NCBI RefSeq assembly: GCF_018128905.1
Contig: NZ_CP063808.1
Location: forward strand, 8,494,001 to 8,558,000
Origin: Streptomyces sp. A2-16
GTDB lineage: Bacteria; Actinomycetota; Actinomycetes; Streptomycetales; Streptomycetaceae
Length of the DNA stretch: 64,000 nt
Direction: 5' to 3'
Below are positions 16,720 to 24,633 of this stretch, one piece after another. The first letter of the stretch is position 1, and every line of letters begins with the position of its first letter. The notes below the pieces were generated by a model. The model saw only the letters and a list, made by a program, of their open reading frames with translations. It was not told the origin of the DNA and did no database searches. The translations under genes and the position numbers were made by a program.

Positions 16720-17873
16720 AGCTGGATCTCCGGTACGTCGAGACGGCGGCCCTCCGCCGAGGACTTCAGGCCCAGTTCGGCGAGCTGGACACCGCGGGCG
16801 CCGGCGAGGAGGTCCCACTGGTAGGGGGCGTCGGCGTAGACGTGCTTGAGGAAGAGCTCCCACTGGGCCTTGAAGCCGTTGTCGAACTCGGCGTTGTCCG
16901 GGACCTCCTGCCACTGGTCGCGGAAGACCTCGGTGGCGGGGATGTCCGGGTTCCAGACCGGCTTCGGGGTGGCGGAGCGGTGCTGGACGCGGCAGTTGCG
17001 CAGACCGGCGACGGCGGAGCCCTCGGTGCCGTCGACCTGGAACTCGACGAGCTCGTCGCGGTTGACGCGGACGGCCCAGGAGGAGTTGATCTGGGCGATC
17101 GCGCCGCCGTCGAGCTCGAAGATGCCGTAGGCGGCGTCGTCGGCGGTGGCGTCGTAGGGCTTGTCGTTCTCGTCCCAGCGCTGCGGGATGTGGGTGGCGG
17201 TGAGGGCCTGGACGGTCTTCACACGGCCGAACAGCTCGTGGAGCACGTACTCCCAGTGCGGGAACATGTCGACAACGATGCCACCGCCGTCCTCGGCCCG
17301 GTAGTTCCAGCTCGGACGCTGGGCCTGCTGCCAGTCGCCCTCGAAGACCCAGTAGCCGAACTCGCCGCGGATCGAGAGGATCCGGCCGAAGAAGCCGCCG
17401 TCGATGAGGCGCTTCAGCTTGAGCAGACCCGGCAGGAAGAGCTTGTCCTGGACGACGCCGTGCTTGATGCCCTTCGCCTCGGCGAGGCGGGCCAGCTCCA
17501 GGGCGCCGTCGAGACCGGTGGCGGTGGGCTTCTCGGTGTAGATGTGCTTGCCGGCGGCGATCGCCTTCTTGATGGCCTCCTCGCGCGCGGAGGTCACCTG
17601 GGCGTCGAAGTAGATCTCGACGGTCGGGTCGGCGAGGACCGCGTCCACGTCGGTGGAGACGTTCGCCGGGTCCAGGCCGTGCTGCTCGGCGAGGGCCTTC
17701 AGCGCGTGCTCACGGCGGCCCACGAGGATCGGCTCGGGCCACAGCACGTTGCCGTCACCGAGGTCGAGGCCGCTCTGCTCGCGGATGGCGAGGATGGAGC
17801 GGACGAGGTGCTGGCGGTAGCCCATGCGCCCCGTCACACCGTTCATGGCGATACGCACCGTCTTGCGTGTCAC
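16716..17873 (-). CDS. Gfo/Idh/MocA-family oxidoreductase
   Basis: The 385-residue protein has an N-terminal dinucleotide-binding fold (RIAMNGVTGRMG, residues 7-18), the signature EKPTAT with the catalytic-site Lys, and a C-terminal alpha/beta domain (FGYWVFEGDWQ, GGGIVVDMFPHWEYV). Such enzymes oxidise or reduce sugars and cyclitols with NAD(P). It is the first gene of a tightly overlapping operon with DUF993 and TIM-barrel enzymes. The start is GTG at 17873 with GAAGGGA upstream. A LacI-type operator lies 67 bases before it, so substrate induction through the divergent LacI protein is likely. Confidence 0.9.
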   Translation of the reverse strand: MTRKTVRIAMNGVTGRMGYRQHLVRSILAIREQSGLDLGDGNVLWPEPILVGRREHALKALAEQHGLDPANVSTDVDAVLADPTVEIYFDAQVTSAREEAIKKAIAAGKHIYTEKPTATGLDGALELARLAEAKGIKHGVVQDKLFLPGLLKLKRLIDGGFFGRILSIRGEFGYWVFEGDWQQAQRPSWNYRAEDGGGIVVDMFPHWEYVLHELFGRVKTVQALTATHIPQRWDENDKPYDATADDAAYGIFELDGGAIAQINSSWAVRVNRDELVEFQVDGTEGSAVAGLRNCRVQHRSATPKPVWNPDIPATEVFRDQWQEVPDNAEFDNGFKAQWELFLKHVYADAPYQWDLLAGARGVQLAELGLKSSAEGRRLDVPEIQL

Positions 17874-17939
17874 GTCATTCCCTTCACAGGAGTCGTACGC
17901 GGTTGTGCGCGCCGCGCACGCCCTACTGATGAGCGTTAC

Positions 17940-17953
17940 AGCAAGCGCTTTCT
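17940..17953. promoter_or_regulatory. LacI-type operator in a divergent promoter
   Basis: AGCAAGCGCTTTCT is a near-perfect palindrome centred on the CG of AAGCGCTT, the common LacI/GalR operator form in Streptomyces. It lies between the leftward oxidoreductase operon and the rightward LacI gene. Confidence 0.7.
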
Positions 17954-18138
17954 ATTCAAGAAGAAGCTAGCCTCTCAGCAGCGGTCTGGACAAGACCGCG
18001 AACGGGGTGAGTTGTTCGAGGGGGCGAACAACTGGGGGTAATGGCCTTAAGGTCGGCTCGGAACCGGGCCCTGGATGCCCGCGTGTACGACGGAGTACGA
18101 CTGAGATGCGCTGCGGCGCGCGACCGGAGGACGACGAG

Positions 18139-19185
18139 ATGACGGTGACCCTGGCGGACGTGGCGGCCCGCGCCCAGGTCTCCCCCGCGACGGTGTCGCG
18201 CGTGCTGAACGGGAACTACCCCGTGGCCGCGTCCACCCGTGAGCGGGTACTGCGGGCCGTGGACGAGCTGGACTACGTGCTGAACGGGCCGGCGAGCTCG
18301 CTGGCCGCCGCCACGTCGGATCTCGTCGGGATTCTGGTGAACGACATCGCCGACCCCTTCTTCGGGATCATGGCCGGTGCGATCCAGTCCGAGATCGGCG
18401 GGCCGGGCGGGCGGGCGGGCGGCGAGCGGCTCGGGGTCGTCTGCAACACCGGGGGCTCTCCGGAGCGGGAGCTGACGTATCTGACCCTGCTCCAGCGGCA
18501 GCGGGCGGCGGCGGTGGTCCTGACGGGCGGGGCGGTGGAGGACGCGCCGCACAAGGCGGCGATGTCGGCGAAGCTGCGGAAGCTGGCGGACGCGGGGACG
18601 CGGATCGTGCTGTGCGGGCGGCCGCCGGCGCCGGAGACAGGGGCGTTCGCGCTGACCTTCGACAACCGGGGCGGGGGTCGCGAGCTGACGGAACACCTCA
18701 TCGGGCTCGGGCACCGCCGCCTCGGGTACATCGCGGGTCCCGAGGAGCGGACGACCACCCGGCACCGGCTGGAGGGACACCGGGCGGCGCTGGAGGCGCA
18801 CGGGATCGAGGAGGATCCCCGGTGGACGGTCCACGGGCGGTACGACCGGCGGTCCGGGTACGAGGCCACGCTGGAGCTGCTGCGGCGGGACCCGTCGCTG
18901 ACGGCCGTGGTGGCGGCCAACGACTCCGTCGCGCTGGGGGCGTGCGCGGCCCTGCGGGACTCCGGGCTGCGGATCCCGGAGGACGTGTCCGTCGCCGGGT
19001 TCGACGACCTCCCGTTCAGCATCGACGCGGTGCCCGCGCTGACGACCGTGCGGTTGCCGCTGGCCGAGGCGGGGGCCCGCGCGGGCCGCATCGCGATGGG
19101 ACGCGAGGAGCCGCCGCCGGGAGGGATCGCCACGGTGCGGGGCGAGTTGATGGTTCGGGGGTCCTCGGGGGCACCGCGGGGCTGA
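18139..19185 (+). CDS. LacI-family transcriptional regulator
   Basis: The 348-residue protein starts with a LacI helix-turn-helix (VTLADVAARAQVSPATVSRV, about residues 3-22) and hinge. A sugar-binding domain follows (GILVNDIADPFFGIMAGA, HLIGLGHRRLGYIAGPEE, VAANDSVALGACAALR, VAGFDDLPFS). I chose the ATG at 18139, which has GGAGG nine bases upstream, over in-frame starts at 18007 and 18106. It is divergent from the oxidoreductase-DUF993-isomerase operon, its likely target. Confidence 0.9.
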   Translation: MTVTLADVAARAQVSPATVSRVLNGNYPVAASTRERVLRAVDELDYVLNGPASSLAAATSDLVGILVNDIADPFFGIMAGAIQSEIGGPGGRAGGERLGVVCNTGGSPERELTYLTLLQRQRAAAVVLTGGAVEDAPHKAAMSAKLRKLADAGTRIVLCGRPPAPETGAFALTFDNRGGGRELTEHLIGLGHRRLGYIAGPEERTTTRHRLEGHRAALEAHGIEEDPRWTVHGRYDRRSGYEATLELLRRDPSLTAVVAANDSVALGACAALRDSGLRIPEDVSVAGFDDLPFSIDAVPALTTVRLPLAEAGARAGRIAMGREEPPPGGIATVRGELMVRGSSGAPRG

Positions 19186-19494
19186 GGGGTTGGCCGTGGG
19201 CTGAGCTCGGGGGTCGGCGTGGGGGTCGGCGTGGGGGTGGGCTGAGCGCGGGGCAGTCAGCGCGGCTGTGGGCTGAGCGCGGGGGTCAGGGCGGCCGCGG
19301 GCCGAGTACGGGCGTCAGTGTGGGCGACGGCCGAGTACGGGCGTCAGCGCGCGCCGAATACGGGGCAGTCAGCGCGGCTGTGGGCTGAGCTCGGGCGTCA
19401 GCGTGGGCGAGGACCGAGTACGGGCGTAGGCGCTGGCAGAGCGTAGGCGTGGGCCGAGCGCGGGCGTGGGCCGAGCGCGGGCGTGGGCCGAGCA
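19186..19494. repeat. Degenerate intergenic repeat array
   Basis: The 377-base gap after the LacI gene is built of reshuffled G-rich motifs. A 30-base block (beginning CGGGGCAGTCAGCGCGGC) is present exactly at 19249-19278 and 19361-19390, 112 bases apart. GCCGAGTACGGGCGTCAG occurs at 19301-19318 and 19330-19347, with a variant near 19413. CGGGCGTGGGCCGAG recurs near 19450-19490. Frames crossing it are Gly/Arg-rich and not gene-like. It looks like expansion by slippage or unequal recombination. Confidence 0.75.
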
Positions 19495-19516
19495 GGCCGG
19501 GGGGCTGCCCCCGGCC
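19495..19516. terminator. GC-rich hairpin between convergent genes
   Basis: GGCCGGGGG at 19495-19503 pairs with CCCCCGGCC at 19508-19516 around a 4-base loop. No T-tract is present. It lies at the end of the repeat patch, just before the convergent methyltransferase stop, and could serve both directions. Confidence 0.5.
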
Positions 19517-19562
19517 CCCCACACACATCCGCTCGTGTCGACAGGCGCTCACCACCCGGGTG

Positions 19563-21278
19563 TCACCGCCGACGGAATCTCATCAGCGCCGCCTGCAGAG
19601 GGAGTTCGTGGCAGGCGGCGAAGTCGAAGCCTGCCTCGTCCAGCAGTTGGCGGTAGTGCTCCTCGGTGCGTTCGCGGCCGCCCACGTTGCACAGCATGTG
19701 CAGGTCCCAGGCGACGGCGAGGGAGAGGCGGGCGTCCGCCGGCAGGAGCCGCTCCACCAGCAGGAGTTCGGCGCCGGACGTCATGGCCTCGGCGCAGCGG
19801 CGCAGGATCGCCAGGCACCGGCTGTCGTCCCAGTCGTGGAGGACCCGGGACAGCACGTACAGGTCGCCGCCGCCGGGGACCGCGGACGTGAAGTCCCCGG
19901 CCACGAACCGGCAGCGGTCGGCCAGGCCGGCCTCCGCGAACGCCTTCTCCGCGGCCTCGACGGCGTGCGGCCGCTCCAGCAGGACACCGCTGAGGTGCGG
20001 GGCCGCGCGCAGCAGCCGGCCGAGGAGTTCGCCGTTGCCGCCGGCGACGTCCACCACGACCCGGTGGGCGGACAGGTCCACCAGCCCGGCCACGGGGGCG
20101 AACATCGGCGCGCTCGCCGCCATCGCCCGGTCGAAGAGGTCGGCGAGTTCGGGGTGACGGGCGAAATAGGGGAAGTGATGCTCGCCGAAGACCCGCGCGA
20201 ACGCCTCCTCCCCGGTCCGCACGGAGTGCGCGAGCCGTCCGAAGGAGCGGTAGAACGGGCCGCCGTAGAGGAGCGCGAGCGGCTGGAAGGAGTCCTCGGC
20301 GCCGGTGCGCAGCGGTCCGCCCAGCTCCGTCAGGTGGTACGAGCCGTCGGGGTCGGCCGCCACCAGGCCGAGCCCGGCGAGGTAGCGCAGCAGTCGGCCG
20401 AGGCTGTCGGCGTGGCTGCCGGTCAGTTCGGCGAGGAGGGCGAGGTCGGCGCCGGGACGGGTGTCCAGATGGTCGGCGAGCCGGAGCCGGGCGGCCACGG
20501 CGATCGCCTGCGTGGTCCAGGCCCCCGTCATCAGATGCAGCAGACGGTCCCGCGGGGGGCCGTCGGGGGCAGGGGCGGACCCGGCACGGTCCGGTGTCCC
20601 CCGGTCCGCCGAGCGGCGCAGGTGGGTGGCGAGGAGTTCGGGGTGCCGGCCGGGGACGTAGAGCTCGATGCGGTGCTCGCCCGCGCGGAAGTAGAGCACG
20701 GTGGAGTTCTCGTGCGGGTTGTGGCCACCGCTGTCGGCGAGGGCGCCGGCCCGGTCGAGCAGCAGGGCCGTCAGGCCGTGCAGGACCACCGGCGTGGGCG
20801 CCACGACCTCGAACGCGATGTGGGCCTCGTGACCGGTCGCGCGTTCGGCCGCCGCCAGGGCCTGGAGGTCCGAACCGTCCGGCACCTCCAGGGCGAAGAT
20901 CTCGATCTCGCCGCGTCCGTCGGGGGTGTCCGGGACCGCCGTCCTGAGGATGCCGACCGGCAGGGTGCCGGCCGGTCGGCCGTGACGCCGGGCGAGCCGG
21001 CCGCGGACGACCACGCTCGGGGTCGCCTCGCCCGCGCGCAGGCCCCGTTCGGCGAGTTCCTCGCGCAGGCCCGCGAGAGTGCGGGGGAAGACGAGCAGGG
21101 CGGTGTGGGCCAGCCGCAGCAGACCGCCGAGCGCCTGCCGCTCCTGCGCGGTCAGGGCCGGCAGCAGGGCGTCGAGGGCGCTTGCCGTGTCGTTCCTGCG
21201 GACGAACTCCGCCGCCTGCTCGATGCGGTCGAGGTCCGCCGGGGGGAGGGAGCGCTCCGGTGCCGACGCGAGGGGCAT
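19563..21278 (-). CDS. O-methyltransferase with an extra N-terminal domain
   Basis: Residues about 245-571 form a plant-type/hydroxyneurosporene O-methyltransferase. A winged-helix dimerisation segment (TTQAIAVAARLRLADHL) is followed by the SAM motif DVAGGNGELL at 410-419 and the catalytic-His stretch LSRVLHDWDD at 476-485. Residues 1 to about 225 are an additional alpha/beta domain I do not recognise, roughly doubling the usual 330-350 residue length. It probably methylates a phenolic hydroxyl. The ATG at 21278 has AGAGGA upstream. It lies 112 bases downstream of a flavin hydroxylase gene, suggesting a hydroxylate-then-methylate pair. Confidence 0.85.
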   Translation of the reverse strand: MPLASAPERSLPPADLDRIEQAAEFVRRNDTASALDALLPALTAQERQALGGLLRLAHTALLVFPRTLAGLREELAERGLRAGEATPSVVVRGRLARRHGRPAGTLPVGILRTAVPDTPDGRGEIEIFALEVPDGSDLQALAAAERATGHEAHIAFEVVAPTPVVLHGLTALLLDRAGALADSGGHNPHENSTVLYFRAGEHRIELYVPGRHPELLATHLRRSADRGTPDRAGSAPAPDGPPRDRLLHLMTGAWTTQAIAVAARLRLADHLDTRPGADLALLAELTGSHADSLGRLLRYLAGLGLVAADPDGSYHLTELGGPLRTGAEDSFQPLALLYGGPFYRSFGRLAHSVRTGEEAFARVFGEHHFPYFARHPELADLFDRAMAASAPMFAPVAGLVDLSAHRVVVDVAGGNGELLGRLLRAAPHLSGVLLERPHAVEAAEKAFAEAGLADRCRFVAGDFTSAVPGGGDLYVLSRVLHDWDDSRCLAILRRCAEAMTSGAELLLVERLLPADARLSLAVAWDLHMLCNVGGRERTEEHYRQLLDEAGFDFAACHELPLQAALMRFRRR

Positions 21279-21390
21279 GGGTGTCCTCTGGTAGTGGTGA
21301 GGGACGGAAATGAGAGGTGGGGGCGAGAGGGTGGGAGCGAGAGGGTAGGAGCGAGGGGTGGGTCCGGGTGCGGGCGGGCCCTGAAGTGCC

Positions 21391-22587
21391 CTACACGCCC
21401 ACGTAGTTGTCGGCGAAGGAGTGCTGCTGGACGGGTGAGGTCCGCAGGCTCTCCAGGCGGGAGTCGCGCAGGGCGCGGAGGAAGCGCGACTCCTCGTCGT
21501 CCCCGCCGGGCGCGTGCAGCAGGCCGATCATCCAGTGCGAGAACTCCTGGGCCCGCCAGATCCTCGGCAGACAGGTGGCCGAGTACCGGGCCAGCGGCCC
21601 TTCGTCCCCCTCCCGGACGGCTGCGGTGAACGCCCGTGCCAGGGTCTCGGCCGCCATGACGGCGAGGTTGGCGCCCTTGGCGGCCGACGGGCTGATGAGG
21701 CCGGCCGCGTCACCCGCGAGGAACAGCCGCCCGTACTGCATCGGGTCCAGCACGTCGGACTCCAGGTCGACGACGGCACGCTCCAGGACGGGTCCCCTGC
21801 GCAACGGGCCGAATCGTTCCGCCCGCATCCGCAGGTCGAGTTCCTCCCAGATGGCCGCCTCGCTCCAGGAACCGGGGTCCGTGCCCGGCTCGCACTGGAG
21901 GTAGTAGCGGGTGACGGAGGGGGTGCGGGCCATGTGCCCGGCGAAACCGCGCTCGTGCACCGCGTAGGTGACCGCGGGCAGCGACGGGGGTGTCTCGACG
22001 AGCAGCGCGAGCCAGGACACGCCGTGCCGCCGCCGGTGCGAGCGCACCTCGGCCGCCGGGACCTGCCGTCGGCACGCCCCGTGTCGTCCGTCGCAGCCCG
22101 CGAGGTACCGGCCCGTCAGACGGTACGGCCCCTGCGAGCCGTGGGCCACGAGCCACGGTCGCTCGCCGTCCAGCCCGCCCACCTCGCTCACCGGCGTCCC
22201 GAACCGCAGGTCACCGCCGCGGCGCAGGAACTCGGCCACCAGGTCGGTCACCAGGTCCTGCTGCGGGTAGACGGTGTGGGCCTCGCGGCGGCCGAGACCG
22301 CCGTACCGGAGGGCGAACTCCCCGCGTTCGGTGCGGAAGACGCAGGTGTCGTGGGCCCGGCCGCGCGCCAGCAGACCGGCGCCGAGGCCGTTGTCGACGA
22401 GCACGCGGACCGTGTCGGCCGCCAGGAAGCCCGCGCGCGCCCGCCGTTCGACGTGTGCGCGGCTGCTCCGCTCCACGATCAGGCAGTCGACGCCGGCCGC
22501 CAGCAACAGGTTGCCGAGCACCAGCCCGGCGGGTCCCGCACCGACGATCAGTACTGTCGCCCCACCCTCGGAGGACCGTTTTTCCAC
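21391..22587 (-). CDS. FAD-dependent aromatic hydroxylase of the PHBH type
   Basis: The protein has the class A flavoprotein monooxygenase motifs: GAGPAGLVLGNLLLAAG for FAD, an internal GCDGRHGACRR (DG motif), and GRLFLAGDAAGLISPSAAKG, the GD motif in the form typical of 4-hydroxybenzoate 3-hydroxylase. It should use NAD(P)H and O2 to hydroxylate a phenolic acid ortho to an existing OH. I chose GTG at 22587 (398 residues) because GGGGAG lies four bases before it. An in-frame TTG at 22629 would add 14 residues. The adjacent O-methyltransferase could act on its product. Confidence 0.85.
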   Translation of the reverse strand: MEKRSSEGGATVLIVGAGPAGLVLGNLLLAAGVDCLIVERSSRAHVERRARAGFLAADTVRVLVDNGLGAGLLARGRAHDTCVFRTERGEFALRYGGLGRREAHTVYPQQDLVTDLVAEFLRRGGDLRFGTPVSEVGGLDGERPWLVAHGSQGPYRLTGRYLAGCDGRHGACRRQVPAAEVRSHRRRHGVSWLALLVETPPSLPAVTYAVHERGFAGHMARTPSVTRYYLQCEPGTDPGSWSEAAIWEELDLRMRAERFGPLRRGPVLERAVVDLESDVLDPMQYGRLFLAGDAAGLISPSAAKGANLAVMAAETLARAFTAAVREGDEGPLARYSATCLPRIWRAQEFSHWMIGLLHAPGGDDEESRFLRALRDSRLESLRTSPVQQHSFADNYVGV

Positions 22588-22853
22588 CTTGCTCCCCACC
22601 TCTTCGACGATCAAGGAGGATTCAAGCAAGTTGCGAAGAACAGGTGAATACAGGGCATTGGTCCGAATGGGCAGACCGGCCGCGCGGTTGACGCGCCCTA
22701 CCGCCCATGACCTGGGACGGTTCCGGCTCCGTCCCCATGCCGCGCGACGGCTGTTTCACCCCTTCGAGGGGAGCGACGGTCACCGACCGAGACCGCCCGG
22801 GGCCCACCGACGCCTGCCCCGGCTCGGGGGCGGCCGGATCCTCGGACCGTCCG

Positions 22854-22876
22854 TTGTCAGTGGCCGCCCCTATCGT
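22854..22876 (+). promoter_or_regulatory. RecA-independent DNA-damage promoter of the DUF4253 gene
   Basis: TTGTCAGTG, eight bases, then TATCGT fits the actinobacterial RecA-NDp/PafBC consensus (TTGTCRGTG-N8-TAnnnT) at every specified position. The -10 box ends six bases before the ATG at 22883, implying a leaderless transcript. Confidence 0.75.
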
Positions 22877-22882
22877 CCGGGC

Positions 22883-23710
22883 ATGGTCTTTTCGCTGCCC
22901 GACGGGCTGCCCGCGGGGCGGTTCGAGCAACGGGGTCCGACGGAGGTCTGGTTCTCCGACGAACTGCCGGACGACATCGAGGAGTTGTGGCCGGATCTGC
23001 TGAGGCGGGCCGCCGTCACCGGGCTGCATCCGCACCTGTGCCGGCCAGCAGACCCCGCACGGCCCGCGGATCCGGCCGCCGCGGACGCCGTACGGCTCGA
23101 GGAGGTCCTCGCGGCCGACTTCGCGGAGTACCGGCGTCGGCGACTGCCGTACTGGTCGGACCCCGGCTCCGCGGAACCGGTGGACGACGACACCCCGGAG
23201 GACGTGGAGGCCTGGCCGCACGACCCCGGGCCGCCGTTCGAGAGCTGGCCGGGGCTCGCGCCCGCAGGTCCGGGAAGCGGTGGTCCGGGGGACGGCGGCG
23301 GTTCGGGCGGAGGCGACTCGGGCCCCGAGGCGGCCGCGGCCCGTACGGTCGCCGAACTGCTGCGCGGCGAGCCGTTCGCGGCGTCCTTGGCGCTCGCCCT
23401 GGTCCCGGCCCGCCGCTCCGCCGACGTGCCGGCGGTGCTGGGCTGGTCCCACGGCGGTCCCCTGCCGCTGCTGGGCGCCCTGCTGCGGAGCTGGGAGGAC
23501 CGGTTCGGGGCCCGGGTCGTGGCCGCGTACGGCGGCGAACTGCATGTCTCCGTCGCCCGGCCGCCCCTTGTCCCGGCGGACGCGGAGCGGCTCGCGCTGG
23601 AGCATGTGCTGTCCACCGCCGACAACATCGTGGACGACCCGCCGACGCCGTTCCCGGAGTACGCGCGCGACCTCGTGGGGCGCACGGAGTGGCGGTTCTG
23701 GTGGGACTGA
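22883..23710 (+). CDS. DUF4253 domain protein
   Basis: The 275-residue protein has an N-terminal segment beginning MVFSLPDGLPAGRFEQ, a Pro/Gly-rich linker (about residues 115-150, with a GGSGGGDSG stretch), and a C-terminal DUF4253 domain (LALVPARRSADVPAVLGWSH, WEDRFGARVVAAYGGELHVS, ending TEWRFWWD). The biochemical role of DUF4253 is unknown. A damage-type promoter ending six bases before the ATG, with no Shine-Dalgarno sequence, supports both this start and DNA-damage induction. It is transcribed divergently from the flavin hydroxylase. Confidence 0.85.
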   Translation: MVFSLPDGLPAGRFEQRGPTEVWFSDELPDDIEELWPDLLRRAAVTGLHPHLCRPADPARPADPAAADAVRLEEVLAADFAEYRRRRLPYWSDPGSAEPVDDDTPEDVEAWPHDPGPPFESWPGLAPAGPGSGGPGDGGGSGGGDSGPEAAAARTVAELLRGEPFAASLALALVPARRSADVPAVLGWSHGGPLPLLGALLRSWEDRFGARVVAAYGGELHVSVARPPLVPADAERLALEHVLSTADNIVDDPPTPFPEYARDLVGRTEWRFWWD

Positions 23711-23773
23711 CCTTCACGGCAGTTCCCGGGGCCGCGTCGTCACCGTAGGCTCGGCCCACCGGTGCGTCCCGGT

Positions 23774-23812
23774 CCGGTGGGCCATGTGCCGGTGGGCCAT
23801 GTGCCGGTGGGT
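23774..23812. repeat. 15-base tandem repeat
   Basis: CCGGTGGGCCATGTG is repeated exactly at 23774-23788 and 23789-23803, and a partial third copy follows from 23804. It lies in the 235-base gap between the DUF4253 and DHFR-like genes. No gene is visible in that gap. Confidence 0.75.
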
Positions 23813-23945
23813 TCGTGTGGCGGTTGGCCCAGGCCCCGTGGACCCGGTCCGATGAACCCGGGACCGGTCACCCCCGCGCCGATGAGTTTCGCCCCCCGCC
23901 CCGGTCTGCAATGCCGTAACCGACCAAGGAACTGGAGTGAGTCCC

Positions 23946-24557
23946 ATGCGCATCGTGGTCAGTGAGTTCATCAGTCTGGACGGCGTCGTACAGGCACCCG
24001 GCGGCCCCCAGGAGGACACCGACGGAGGCTTCGCGCACGGTGGCTGGTCGCACCCCTACTTCGACCCGGAGGTGCTCGGCCCGGCGTTCAGCGAGGGCAT
24101 GGAGCGGGCCGAGGCGCTGCTGTACGGGCGGCGGACCTATCTGACGATGGCGGGGGCCTGGCCCGAGCGGGCCGGGGATCCGTTCGCGGACCGGCTCAAC
24201 TCCCTGAAGAAGTACGTCGTGACGGACACCCTCGACGACTCCGAGCTGACCTGGAACAACACCGAGCGGATCCCGGGTTCCGAGGCCGTGGAGCGGATCC
24301 GTGCGCTGCGCGGGACCGAGGGCGGCGAGCTGGCGATGATGGGCAGCCCCACTCTCGTCCGCACGCTGATCGCCGAGGGACTCGTCGACGAGCTCCAGCT
24401 CATCGTGATGCCGGTGCTGCTCGGCGGCGGCAAGTCGATCTTCCCGGAGGACGGGGCGAAGCGGCCGTTCGAGCTGGTGTCCACGGTCACCGGGAAGACC
24501 GGCGTGCAGGTGTGCGTCTACCGGCCCGCGCCCGAGGCCGATCAGTCGCAGGGGTAG
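23946..24557 (+). CDS. Dihydrofolate reductase family protein (RibD C-terminal fold)
   Basis: The 203-residue protein has the features of the large YyaP/YwjB-type DHFR-like family: start MRIVVSEFISLDGVVQAPGG, a GRRTYLTMAGAWP region, KKYVVTDTL, and MMGSPTLVRTLIAEGLVDELQL before VMPVLLGGGKSIF. These are NADPH-binding reductases of unknown substrate and not housekeeping folate reductases. The ATG at 23946 has GGAG upstream; a GTG nine bases earlier is less likely. Confidence 0.88.
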   Translation: MRIVVSEFISLDGVVQAPGGPQEDTDGGFAHGGWSHPYFDPEVLGPAFSEGMERAEALLYGRRTYLTMAGAWPERAGDPFADRLNSLKKYVVTDTLDDSELTWNNTERIPGSEAVERIRALRGTEGGELAMMGSPTLVRTLIAEGLVDELQLIVMPVLLGGGKSIFPEDGAKRPFELVSTVTGKTGVQVCVYRPAPEADQSQG

Positions 24558-24578
24558 CCGCGCGGGGCGCGGGCGTCC

Positions 24579-24609
24579 TACGCTCAGTCCATCGATATCT
24601 CTGACTGAG
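24579..24609 (+). promoter_or_regulatory. Promoter with inverted repeat before the MarR-GNAT gene
   Basis: A TACGCT -10-like box at 24579-24584 overlaps an inverted repeat, CTCAGTC at 24583-24589 and GACTGAG at 24603-24609. The intervening sequence contains ATCGATAT. The position suits autoregulation by the MarR-type domain encoded 25 bases downstream. No clear -35 box is visible. Confidence 0.45.
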
Positions 24610-24633
24610 TCAAGCATCCGGGGGTCGACCGCC

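Noticed and set aside
19186..19562. CRISPR array in the repeat patch
   Set aside because: Repeats are irregular in length and spacing, lack unique spacers, and no cas genes are nearby.
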